A stretch of 64,000 nt of DNA from NCBI RefSeq assembly GCF_013346935.1, contig NZ_JAAEEB010000003.1:1-64000 (forward strand). Reading direction: 5' to 3'. Source of the stretch: Lactobacillus melliventris (GTDB lineage Bacteria > Bacillota > Bacilli > Lactobacillales > Lactobacillaceae). Made by a program: the position numbers and the translations under genes. The first letter of the stretch is position 1. Every line of letters begins with the position of its first letter. Below are positions 25,711-34,014 of this stretch, one piece after another. A model generated the notes under the pieces. The model did not search any database and was not told where the DNA came from. It worked only from the letters and a program-made list of their open reading frames with translations.

Positions 25711-26448
25711 TTGAATTTTGATTGAGCCCACCGAGCTGACAGCAGTTAATTGGTTGACACTGCCTTCATGCTTGTAAAAATGCTTGCCCATTCTACTGCC
25801 GTGAAAGTAGATTGAGCCAAGAGTAGTAGATAAATCATAATCAGTCTGATCATCTCTAGCGTCTAACGTTTTTAGTGATCCGGCAGCCAGTTGAAAGTGG
25901 TTTTTTCCTTGTAAACCTTTGATCTTGACAGATCCAGCAGCTAGATTTGCATTAGAATTCATCTTACACTGGTAGATATCTAAATTACCCGCATCTAAAC
26001 GTATTTTAGTATCATTTTGAATCGTGACGTCCTGTAATTTTAAGGAACCAGCATTTGCTCTGACATCAAGTTTCTGCATATTCAGGCCACTCAAATTAAG
26101 TCTACCGGAAAAGTCGTTTATTCGTACCTCATTGAGCACGGCAGTCTGGGGAACCGTAATTGTCATTTTATATTCGGCTTTGCAAATATAAATTTTTTTC
26201 TGATGATTATGAGGATAATGAGGCTTTTGCTCACGAATAAAAAGAGTTTGTTCTGCCACACTAATTTTCATGCGCTCAGGATTAATGTCATGAGTTGATA
26301 TATGAAAATCAGCGCCCACTTGAACAGTAACATTAGCAACATATGTTTTTGCATCTATGTTGCTAAAATTTTCCAAATCAATTTCTTGTGATTCTACTTT
26401 TTCATCTTCAAATTCTTGATCAAAGTCTCCGTCAATATGTATTTCCAT
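25708..26448 (-). CDS. DUF4097-type beta-helix protein, soluble form A
   Basis: A 246-residue protein with no signal or membrane segment, starting with an acidic stretch (MEIHIDGDFDQEFEDEKVES). The C-terminal two thirds are short beta-strand repeats of about 20 residues with turns reading NAGSL, DAGNL, AAGSV, AAGSL and TLGSI. This is the DUF4097 solenoid layout, but with A-G-S/N turns where the membrane-bound relatives have D-G-D. It is a close paralog of the gene at 26808-27542. It belongs to the PadR-DUF1700-DUF4097 cluster; function unknown, plausibly envelope-stress sensing or scaffolding. Confidence 0.75.
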   Translation of the reverse strand: MEIHIDGDFDQEFEDEKVESQEIDLENFSNIDAKTYVANVTVQVGADFHISTHDINPERMKISVAEQTLFIREQKPHYPHNHQKKIYICKAEYKMTITVPQTAVLNEVRINDFSGRLNLSGLNMQKLDVRANAGSLKLQDVTIQNDTKIRLDAGNLDIYQCKMNSNANLAAGSVKIKGLQGKNHFQLAAGSLKTLDARDDQTDYDLSTTLGSIYFHGSRMGKHFYKHEGSVNQLTAVSSVGSIKIQ

Positions 26449-26567
26449 AATTAAGCTATCTCTTATCTTTTAACACTAATTTAATTTTTCCTTATGATAT
26501 CATGCTAGTTTAAGCTAGGCAATAAAAAATTAAACTTTGTATTTATTACTTTGATCTAGACAGTTAG

Positions 26568-26606
26568 AAAGATTTGAATTAATTTCAAAAATCAATTCAA
26601 ATCTTT
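26568..26606. terminator. Terminator-like inverted repeat
   Basis: AAAGATTTGAATT (26568-26580) and AATTCAAATCTTT (26594-26606) form a 13-bp stem. A related hairpin lies at 27670-27708 in the duplicated sister block. The T run is better on the plus strand than on the minus strand that the flanking genes use. Confidence 0.6.
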
Positions 26607-26645
26607 TTGCTTTATGCTGGTAATTAGCTGCAGATTGTATAGAAG

Positions 26646-26807
26646 TTAAATCTATAAGAATGTCACCGTCACCACAGGGAACTTTGAGTAGCGACGCACC
26701 CCTCTTAATTTTTTAGTAAAATGTTTGTGATAGGTTATTACCGTGAATACAAGTTCATCCTCAGAAGAAATTGCCAACTGGTAACTGGCCTTAGATGGTC
26801 TACTCAT
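26646..26807 (-). pseudogene. Remnant of a DUF4097 gene 3' end
   Basis: Begins with an ATG directly after the stop of the gene at 26808 and reads MSRPSKASYQLAISSEDELV. This matches MSRPPKISYQLTTSSEDELI near the end of the gene at 27746-28636. The match continues as YHKHFTKKLRG; a one-base frameshift follows, after which another frame gives ASLLKVPCGDGDILI. About 55 codons survive and the 5' part is absent. It is the scar of a tandem duplication. Confidence 0.8.
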
Positions 26808-27542
26808 TTATTGAATTTTGATTGAGCCCACTGAACTGATAGCAGTTAATTGGTTGGCACTGCCTTCATGCTTGCAAAAATGCTTGCCCATTCTATTACC
26901 ATGAAAGTAGATCGATCCTAAAGTGGCAAATAAATCGTAATCTGTCTTATGCTCTTCATCATCTATCATTTTTAATGAACCAGCGGCTAGGTTAAAGTGG
27001 TTTTTCCCTTGCAAGCTTGTGACCCTGATAGTTCCAGCAGCCAGATTTGCATTAGAATTCATCTTGCAGTGATTGATGTATAAACTACCAGCGTCTAGCA
27101 CCATTTCGGCTTTATTTTGGATCGTGATGTCCTGTAATTTTAAGGAACCAGCATTTGCTCTGACATCAAGTTTCTGCATATTAAATCCAGCTAGGTCAAT
27201 GTTGCCAGCAAAGTCAATTATCTGGACTTCATTGAGCTCTGCAGCTTGAGGTATGGTAATAGTTATTTTAGGTTTAATTTTGCGAATATAAACTTTTTTG
27301 TTAAAATGAGGCTTTCGTGCATGAATAAAAAGGGTTTTCTCTACCACACGAATTTTTATCCGATCAGGATTAATGTCATAAGTTGATATATGAAAATCAG
27401 AGCCTACTTGAACAGAAACACCAGAGGCGGCTATTTCAACATCTATATTGCTAAAATTTTCTAAATCAATTTCTTGTGATTCTACTTTTTCATCATGAGT
27501 TTCAAATTCTTGATCAAAGTCTCCGCCAATATGTATTTTCAT
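26808..27542 (-). CDS. DUF4097-type beta-helix protein, soluble form B
   Basis: A 244-residue paralog of the 25708 gene, sharing the same acidic start (MKIHIGGDFDQEFETHDEKV) and the same A-G-S turn pattern (NAGSL, DAGSL, AAGTI, AAGSL, TLGSI). The upstream 70-80 bp of both genes are also nearly the same, so promoter and gene were duplicated together. No membrane segment or signal peptide. The 3' neighbour is a degraded fragment of the larger DUF4097 gene, which marks the duplication junction. Function unknown. Confidence 0.75.
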   Translation of the reverse strand: MKIHIGGDFDQEFETHDEKVESQEIDLENFSNIDVEIAASGVSVQVGSDFHISTYDINPDRIKIRVVEKTLFIHARKPHFNKKVYIRKIKPKITITIPQAAELNEVQIIDFAGNIDLAGFNMQKLDVRANAGSLKLQDITIQNKAEMVLDAGSLYINHCKMNSNANLAAGTIRVTSLQGKNHFNLAAGSLKMIDDEEHKTDYDLFATLGSIYFHGNRMGKHFCKHEGSANQLTAISSVGSIKIQ

Positions 27543-27669
27543 GATTAATCTGTCCCTTATCTTTTTAACACTAATTTAATTTTTGCTTTATCTTATAATA
27601 TCATGCTAGTTTAAGTGAAGCAATAAAAAATAAAGTATTAGATTTAGTCAACTAAAATAACCAATTAAA

Positions 27670-27708
27670 GAGACTTGGATTAATTTTAAAAATTAATCCA
27701 AGTCTTTT
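27670..27708. terminator. Terminator-like inverted repeat
   Basis: GACTTGGATTAAT (27672-27684) and ATTAATCCAAGTC (27692-27704) form a perfect 13-bp stem downstream of the gene at 27746. It is the counterpart of the 26568-26606 hairpin. Confidence 0.65.
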
Positions 27709-27745
27709 GCTTTATGAGTTTAATCAGCTACAAGATGTATAGAAG

Positions 27746-28636
27746 TTAATTTATGAGAATGTCACCGTCACCACAAGAAACTTTTAGTAGAGGCGCACTC
27801 TTTAATTTTTTAGCAAAATGTTTGTGATAGTTATTACCATGCAATATAAGTTCATCCTCTGAAGAAGTTGTCAACTGGTAACTGATCTTAGGCGGTCTGC
27901 TCATTTGGAAATCTCCTTCACTTAAATTAAAGGAGCTGTCAGCCAATAATTTGGAATCATTGACTCTTACGTCACCATCACCCAAAGTTGCCTTAATTTT
28001 AAATTGACTATTCGTAATAGTTAAATCACCTTCATTAAAGTTTAAAGTACTATTCGTTAAAATTGAATTATTAACTTTTAAATCACCGTCGACCAGGTCA
28101 AAATTGGCTTTGCGAGCTTTCACGTTTTCAGCACTGACATTACCATCTTCAAGCTGTAAGTTGAGGTCAGAAACAGTTAAGTTAGTTAAATGAATATTAC
28201 CTTCAGAACATGATCCTGATATTTCTGTGATAGAGTCATCTGCCGGAACGGTAACATTTACCTGATAAGTCCCGTCCTCATAAGCATTATTGTCAGATAT
28301 GGTCAGCTGGTCGTCTTCAACTTTAGCACTAATCTTTTTGATATTAGGACCGCTGATAGTAACTTGAAAGTCGTTTCCTTTAGTGATTTGGATATTGGGC
28401 TCTTCGGCGTCAATATTAATCTTAGAAAATTTGCCTACATTAAAAGTACGTTTTTTGGCTACTACGTGGTGGGATTTTCTACTTCTTTGATTATGATTAA
28501 AAAAATTTCCAATATTAGTTGTCTGGCCCGAATGAATGTTATTGATATCTTCATTGCCGCCTTTGGCATGGCCAAAAATAAATAAAATTATGCCAATAAT
28601 GACGATCAGCCCGCTAATTTGGTAAAACTTTTTCAT
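27746..28636 (-). CDS. Membrane-anchored DUF4097 protein
   Basis: A 296-residue protein. An N-terminal hydrophobic helix (FYQISGLIVIIGIILFIFG) with few preceding residues anchors it in the membrane, leaving the rest outside. Then come about six repeats of roughly 20 residues with acidic turns (EEPN, SEGN, EDGN, VDGD, NEGD, GDGD, SEGD). This is the typical DUF4097 right-handed beta-helix pattern. It ends in CGDGDILIN. Encoded after DUF1700 and another DUF4097 gene in the same orientation. Function inferred as envelope sensing or regulation. Confidence 0.85.
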   Translation of the reverse strand: MKKFYQISGLIVIIGIILFIFGHAKGGNEDINNIHSGQTTNIGNFFNHNQRSRKSHHVVAKKRTFNVGKFSKINIDAEEPNIQITKGNDFQVTISGPNIKKISAKVEDDQLTISDNNAYEDGTYQVNVTVPADDSITEISGSCSEGNIHLTNLTVSDLNLQLEDGNVSAENVKARKANFDLVDGDLKVNNSILTNSTLNFNEGDLTITNSQFKIKATLGDGDVRVNDSKLLADSSFNLSEGDFQMSRPPKISYQLTTSSEDELILHGNNYHKHFAKKLKSAPLLKVSCGDGDILIN

Positions 28637-28716
28637 TGCTCTCCTCCTTGTTTGGGCTACGTTTTTTTGAATAGGTGCTACTTACCAAGAAAGCATCTAT
28701 GTAAATTACTTGCCCA

Positions 28717-29514
28717 CTAATTAATTAGAATATCGCCATCCATACTGGTAACTTTTAGTACAGGTTTATTTTTAACTTTTTTTGCAAAATGGTTGGAATG
28801 GTAAGAACCTTTAAACATGATTTTATCATCCGAATGGTTTGTCAATACATAGTTGATTTTAGGGGCGTTTGACATTAAAAAGTCGCCGTCATTCAATATA
28901 ACTGAGCTGTTATTTAGTATTTGAGAGTCGCTAATTTTAACATCGCCATCATTTAGTTTTAGTGAACTACGTGAAAAAGTCGATTGATTTACTTTGAGGT
29001 CACCGTCATTTGAATTTAGGTCAAGGTTTTTTGCAGTAAGCTTATTAAGCAAAACGTCGCCATCTTCTATTGTCAAATTGATGTGGGGAACATTTAAACT
29101 GTTGATATAAAAATCGCCTTCTTCACAAAAACCAGTTATCTTTTTCACTGCGTTTTTAGCAGGAATATAAATGTCGACTGCATAATAACCATCGTTATAA
29201 TGATGTTCTGGCTGATCCGAAATAGTGAGCTGATTGTTAGCGACATTGGTTTTTATTTTTTTGATGTCTGCTCCGTGCCCACCTCTAACTACCACTTTGA
29301 ACTTGTTAATATCCTTAAGTGAAATTCGGATATCGGGTCTGTAACAGGCTAACTTAATACTGTCGAACTTATTCACGTAAAAAGTCTTGCTTTCATTATA
29401 ATGAGTGCGTTTACCATTATAATCATGTGACGGGTTATCATTTAATCTAAATACGAGTAGTAGAATCAGCCCGATAAGCAGTATCACACCACCAATTTTA
29501 TAAAACTTTTTCAT
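28717..29514 (-). CDS. Membrane-anchored DUF4097 protein
   Basis: A 265-residue paralog of the 27746 gene. The N-terminal anchor is FYKIGGVILLIGLILLLVF, followed by a beta-helix with D-G-D turns (EDGDV, NDGDL, NDGDV, NDGDF, MDGDI). It starts three bases after the DUF1700 stop and is certainly translated with it. The repeated acidic turns could bind cations or cationic peptides, which is a hypothesis only. Confidence 0.85.
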   Translation of the reverse strand: MKKFYKIGGVILLIGLILLLVFRLNDNPSHDYNGKRTHYNESKTFYVNKFDSIKLACYRPDIRISLKDINKFKVVVRGGHGADIKKIKTNVANNQLTISDQPEHHYNDGYYAVDIYIPAKNAVKKITGFCEEGDFYINSLNVPHINLTIEDGDVLLNKLTAKNLDLNSNDGDLKVNQSTFSRSSLKLNDGDVKISDSQILNNSSVILNDGDFLMSNAPKINYVLTNHSDDKIMFKGSYHSNHFAKKVKNKPVLKVTSMDGDILIN

Positions 29515-29516
29515 TT

Positions 29517-30161
29517 TTATTTTTCCTTATCTGTATTTTTGTCAGAACTCGTCTGAAAGTAATTTTTCTTAAGCAGGTTTTTACCTAAGTTTCTAATAAT
29601 TTGGGTACACTTGGCAATCAAAATTTTGCCCAGTTTGATAATAAACGGCATTAACAGTAGGATGACGCCGATACAAATTAACGATTTACCTAAGTAAACG
29701 TAGCCTGTTGGCCAATCACTGGTGAATAGGAGAGATAGCGACTTCAGGAAGTTTAAACCACCACCAACAAAAAAGTTAAACAAAAATCTTATTAAAGCAA
29801 AAAGTAAGCCAAAGAAAATTGCCAGTAAAAAGAAAATTACGAATAAAATTACCAAAATAAGCGGTATCCCGATCGGAGCAGCACAAATACCCAATAATAT
29901 ATACCAGCTGGCCTTTAAGTTTGACTTAGGAGTTTCTGTTTTGGCAGGTGCTGAATCATCTTTAGTTGAATAATCAGCTAAAATATTGATTGCCAGCTGT
30001 TTAGGAGTTCCTAATTCCGCCTCAATTGTAGAACGTCTGACGAAGTCGCCATCTAATAAAAATTCACGGTAAAATTCAACGACATCTTCGCGGTCTTTCT
30101 CAGGTAAATCGACTAAGTTTTGTTCAAGTTCGGCAATATAATCAGCAATTACTTTGGTCAT
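29517..30161 (-). CDS. DUF1700 (HAAS) membrane protein
   Basis: A 214-residue protein. The N-terminal helical domain is typical of DUF1700/HAAS: YIAELEQNLVDLPEKDREDVVEFYREFLLDG, then ELGTPKQLAINIL (read as separate blocks). It is followed by three or four membrane segments. In other Firmicutes HAAS proteins are co-encoded with a PadR regulator, as here (20-bp overlap with the PadR gene), and with DUF4097 proteins. They probably transmit an envelope signal. Confidence 0.88.
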   Translation of the reverse strand: MTKVIADYIAELEQNLVDLPEKDREDVVEFYREFLLDGDFVRRSTIEAELGTPKQLAINILADYSTKDDSAPAKTETPKSNLKASWYILLGICAAPIGIPLILVILFVIFFLLAIFFGLLFALIRFLFNFFVGGGLNFLKSLSLLFTSDWPTGYVYLGKSLICIGVILLLMPFIIKLGKILIAKCTQIIRNLGKNLLKKNYFQTSSDKNTDKEK

Positions 30162-30468
30162 TTTGTCCTCCTAATACTTGATTAACTTTTGCACTAAAAT
30201 CTAGCCATTCATCTTGAATTGAGTTTAGCATCGTTATTCCTTCAGCAGTAATATGGTAGTAGCGCCGGTTTCGCCCCTGATAAGGCTCATCATAAGTTGT
30301 TAAGCAGTTATCCTTTTTTAGTCTTCGTAAAACAGGGTAAATAGTTGACTCGGAGATAGAGAAAATCTTTTGCACATTTTGCGTCAAAGCGTAGCCATAC
30401 AGATCATCTTGTTTTAGAAAAGCTAAAACCGCACCATCTAGCAAACGAGTTGGTATTTGGATTGCCAT
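30142..30468 (-). CDS. PadR-family transcriptional regulator
   Basis: A 108-residue PadR protein with the winged helix at residues 10-75 (LLDGAVLAFLKQDDLYGYAL, then ESTIYPVLRRLKKD) and a short C-terminal dimer helix. It is the first gene of the DUF1700-DUF4097 operon and most likely represses it. GGGGAGGCAAAGC precedes the ATG, and an AT-rich promoter with TATATAAT lies just upstream. Confidence 0.92.
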   Translation of the reverse strand: MAIQIPTRLLDGAVLAFLKQDDLYGYALTQNVQKIFSISESTIYPVLRRLKKDNCLTTYDEPYQGRNRRYYHITAEGITMLNSIQDEWLDFSAKVNQVLGGQNDQSNC

Positions 30469-31000
30469 GCTTTGCCTCCCCTAATATTATATGTTATATA
30501 ATATTTTAATTTAGGCCGCAGAAATTAGCAAGTACCAAGCCATAACTTTTTTATAAATATACCGAAAAATTAACAATCGACCTTTCTCAAAATGTTAGGA
30601 CAAAAAATAACCGTCGCTGTTTTAGCACACTTGGCGGTTTTAAGTAATACAGTTTATTAATAAAAGATCTAAAATTCGCTGCTTAATTGTTCTAACAACT
30701 ATAATTATTGTAAATTAAATTAGTTTACTAAAAACTATAATAAAAAGATTGCAATATTATAAAACTTAATTTTAAATATTATTTAATAGTTATTGAGAAT
30801 TTTTAAAACAAGGATTGCATGATGAATTAATAAAAAACTTAAATAAGTTCTTAGAACAAATACTTCAAAATGTCGCTTTTTGAAACACTTGGGCTTAAAC
30901 ACTGATCTTATAAAAAATAATGAGGAAGTACAAAAGGGTTTAAGCTCACCTTATGCGAATATTTTTACTATCAATAAATTTATATTAGGGGGGGTTGTAA
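30469..31000. other. Long AT-rich divergent intergenic region
   Basis: A gap of 532 bp between the PadR operon and the ABC exporter. It contains a weak hairpin (AACCGTC/GGCGGTT, about 30609-30639), and a 45-codon frame without ATG or ribosome binding site (30880-31017) that overlaps the exporter start. No RNA gene recognised. It presumably holds both promoters. Confidence 0.5.
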
Positions 31001-32587
31001 GTGAAATATATTTTTAAAAAAGATCCTAAAAGGGTAATAGTTTACCTTATTTTAACCATTATTTTGGCGTTATTAATGGTTTCGAACTCGCTAGTATTAA
31101 AGTATATTATGGACGTGGCTTCAAGCAAGGGCTTGAATAAATATGTGTCCTTGGTTATCAATGTATTGTTATTTATTTTGGTTCAGTCTTTGGCATATTA
31201 TTTGCAGCAGCTAAATTCACAATATCTGGCAAGAGAAGCTGTATCGGTCTATCGTAATGTGGTTTTTAAACGCTTGTCACAACAAAGACTGATAAAACTT
31301 AATTCAAATGAATCTGGGCAATACATTTCGTTATTGACTAGTCAAATGGATAATTTAGGGCAAAATTATTTTTATACCTTTTTTTGGGGATTATATTTAC
31401 TACTACAATTTTTGGCTGCCAGTTTGCTCTCTTGGATAATAAACCCAGTGATGGCAATTTTTGCTATTATTTTAAGTATTCCTAATATTTTGATACCACT
31501 AGTTTTCAGGAAAAAATTACAATTAAAAAAGAGTAGCACAATTGCTGCAACTAATAATTACGTTAATAAAACGAACGACTTATTTTCTGGTCTAACAGAC
31601 TGGAAGGTAAATCGCTCTGAAACTGCAGTAGTTACAGAAGAAAACAAAATCAATGAAAAATTATTACATAGTGAAAAAGAAGAGCTAAAAACAGAAAATA
31701 CAGTTACAGTTCTCAATAAAACTTTTTCTGATTTTTTGTATTTTGGTACATGGCTAATTGGCACGTTTTTTATTATGAAGAATAATTTATCAATAGGCCA
31801 AATTGTGGCATTTACTCAATTAGTTACGAATATTTCTTTTCCTATTTACAGTTTTTCTGATCTATTTTCCCAATGGATCGGAGGAAAAAAGGTATTTGAC
31901 TCTATAGAAAAGGAAACTGGCGAAGAAGCAAATACCTTTGAAAACGATAAAGCCATTGCGCCTTTTTCTAGTATCGAATTAAAGGATGTAAGTGTTTCTT
32001 TTAAAGAAAAAAATATTATTGATTCACTGAGTCTTAAAATTACAGCTGGGCAAAAATATTTGATTGTTGGTAAAAGCGGTAGCGGTAAATCTACTTTCAT
32101 CAAACTTATTACCAAACAATTAGATGACTACCAGGGAGAGATTTTATTAAATGGAATAAATATAACCCAACTTACTGATAACCAAATTTATCAAAATATC
32201 AGTTACTTACCACAAGATGGCCACGTTTTTGCGACTACATTGCGTAATAATTTAACTTTATATAAAAATTATCCGGATGAAACTATAATTAAAGTATTAA
32301 AGTTCGTAGAATTAACTAAATGGGCTAATGCCGAATCTTTGAATATGAATCTTGGAAATTCAGATACAAAAGTTTCAGGAGGAGAAGCTAAGAGAATTGA
32401 ATTGGCAAGACTAATACTTCGGGAAAAAAGTGTGTTAATTTTGGATGAATTCTCTTCTGGAATAGATAAAATAACTTTGCAAAAAATAGAAAGTAAGCTT
32501 TTAAGTTTACCTGTTACATTATTATATGTAACCCACACATATGATGATGACTTAATAGCTAAAGCGGATGAGGTTATTCGATTTTAA
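31001..32587 (+). CDS. ABC exporter, fused permease-ATPase
   Basis: A 528-residue half-transporter: about six membrane helices in the first 300 residues, then an ATPase. Walker A is GKSGSGKST, the signature is VSGGEAKRIELARL (A instead of Q), and Walker B is VLILDEFSSGID. It starts at GTG, seven bases after a ribosome binding site containing seven consecutive G. No partner half-transporter or substrate gene is obvious, so a homodimer is expected. Such stand-alone exporters often move peptides, lipids or drugs. Its position inside the DUF4097 region suggests a link with envelope stress. Confidence 0.88.
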   Translation: MKYIFKKDPKRVIVYLILTIILALLMVSNSLVLKYIMDVASSKGLNKYVSLVINVLLFILVQSLAYYLQQLNSQYLAREAVSVYRNVVFKRLSQQRLIKLNSNESGQYISLLTSQMDNLGQNYFYTFFWGLYLLLQFLAASLLSWIINPVMAIFAIILSIPNILIPLVFRKKLQLKKSSTIAATNNYVNKTNDLFSGLTDWKVNRSETAVVTEENKINEKLLHSEKEELKTENTVTVLNKTFSDFLYFGTWLIGTFFIMKNNLSIGQIVAFTQLVTNISFPIYSFSDLFSQWIGGKKVFDSIEKETGEEANTFENDKAIAPFSSIELKDVSVSFKEKNIIDSLSLKITAGQKYLIVGKSGSGKSTFIKLITKQLDDYQGEILLNGINITQLTDNQIYQNISYLPQDGHVFATTLRNNLTLYKNYPDETIIKVLKFVELTKWANAESLNMNLGNSDTKVSGGEAKRIELARLILREKSVLILDEFSSGIDKITLQKIESKLLSLPVTLLYVTHTYDDDLIAKADEVIRF

Positions 32588-32644
32588 AATGTTGTAGTAG
32601 TGCAGCTTTTTAGAGGAAGCTTTATATCTTGAAGAAAACAGAAA

Positions 32645-32677
32645 AAAACTGATAAGCACAAAGTTATCAGGCTTTTT
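32645..32677 (+). terminator. Intrinsic terminator of the ABC exporter gene
   Basis: CTGATAA (32649-32655) pairs with TTATCAG (32664-32670), followed by GCTTTTT. Confidence 0.75.
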
Positions 32678-32838
32678 GCTAGCAATAATACTAGCTAGAA
32701 TCTAAATTAATGATCAAAGTGGGCTATTCCAAATATATGTCGAGAAACAGGTCAACCCTTTTTCTTATTAATAAGCGCAATACAAAAATATATGTGATGG
32801 TAAATTGATTAGACAATATCTTTTTAACAGATGTATTT

Positions 32839-33927
32839 CTAACTGATGATAATATCTCCATCTCTTGAAATTGCTGTTAAGGAATCACTTTGTGCGTTTT
32901 GGCTATTAAAGCTGTTGCCAATATTGGAATGGTGATAAATGATGTCCCCATCACTTGTTTTTAATTGTACGCTGATCTCGTGAGCAAGATGGCTTAACCT
33001 CAAATCACCGTCTGTAGTTTTAAGAATGTTTTGGTTAGTAAGCTGACTGCGCTCAATCTTAACATCCCCGTCTTTTGCTTCTAGGTTGAGGTTAACGTGA
33101 CATTGGTTAATTTCCACATCGCCATCACCTGTTTTGACGACAATTTGCTTAAGAATACTGCGTTTAAAACTGACATCTCCGTCATGAACGCTGCTTGCTA
33201 ACTGAGCAATTTTTGACTGGGTGACAAAGAAGTCAGAGTCTCTGCCAGAAAAGGTTAGTTGGTCTGAGACTTGAACGTTATTTAAGTATAAATCTCCATC
33301 ATGCAAGTCAAGTACAATATTATTAAGACTGAGATTTTGTAACATAACGTCACCATCGCGGTTATGTCCACTAATTTCAGTTAGCGAATCTACATTAGGA
33401 ACGGTAATTTCTACGCGACTGACATTGGTAAGTCTGTTGAACATAAGCACATGAGTTTTTTGTTCAGTGGGAAACTCTTTAACTACTAATGTCTGCTTAA
33501 CTAAATCTATTTGTATTGGCCGACTACTATAATCTGCCACTACTATTTGAAATTGCTGACCTTGACGAATCACTACATCGGTGTCCAACACTTCCAGTTT
33601 TACTTCACTAAAGCCTCCAGGAGCAATAGTACGCTCCTTGCGCGGATATTTTTTAACACGCAAGCCGTTAAAATAATTATCACTGGCATGCGGAGCATTA
33701 GCAGAAGATGTGGCTGCTATTAAAAACCTAACATAATCATGTTTAATTTGTTGGGCCAAACTGTCTGGAGTTCCTAATTCTCTGTTAATTTCTTCTTTTG
33801 TTTGAAAGTCACCATCAAGTAGAAAATCACGGTAAAAATCTAATGTGTATTTTTGCTCAGCTGTGGACAAAGTTGATAAATTAAGAGCTAACTTTGAGAT
33901 GAAATTTTCAAATAGTGGATTCATCAT
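32839..33927 (-). CDS. DUF1700-DUF4097 fusion protein
   Basis: A 362-residue protein that joins the two neighbours' domains in one chain. Residues about 5-60 are a HAAS-like helical domain (YTLDFYRDFLLDG, then ELGTPDSLAQQI). Residues about 110-362 are a DUF4097 beta-helix with at least seven D-G-D turns (RDGDV, HDGDL, RDSDF, HDGDV, GDGDV, KDGDV, TDGDL). There is no membrane segment, so it is cytosolic unless bound to a partner. It resembles the architecture of YvlB/LiaX-like proteins. AGGAG precedes the ATG. It is probably a soluble member of the same signalling system, expressed separately. Confidence 0.85.
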   Translation of the reverse strand: MMNPLFENFISKLALNLSTLSTAEQKYTLDFYRDFLLDGDFQTKEEINRELGTPDSLAQQIKHDYVRFLIAATSSANAPHASDNYFNGLRVKKYPRKERTIAPGGFSEVKLEVLDTDVVIRQGQQFQIVVADYSSRPIQIDLVKQTLVVKEFPTEQKTHVLMFNRLTNVSRVEITVPNVDSLTEISGHNRDGDVMLQNLSLNNIVLDLHDGDLYLNNVQVSDQLTFSGRDSDFFVTQSKIAQLASSVHDGDVSFKRSILKQIVVKTGDGDVEINQCHVNLNLEAKDGDVKIERSQLTNQNILKTTDGDLRLSHLAHEISVQLKTSDGDIIYHHSNIGNSFNSQNAQSDSLTAISRDGDIIIS

Positions 33928-34014
33928 TTTTCTCCTGTTACTAAAAACGTACTTTTCCTTTTATTATACGCTAAAAATTATGACAAAAATATTAGAATTA
34001 CTTAAAAATAAAAA

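Noticed and set aside
30880-31017. Peptide substrate gene for the ABC exporter
   Set aside because: No ATG, no ribosome binding site, and it overlaps the exporter's own start; kept only as a weak observation.
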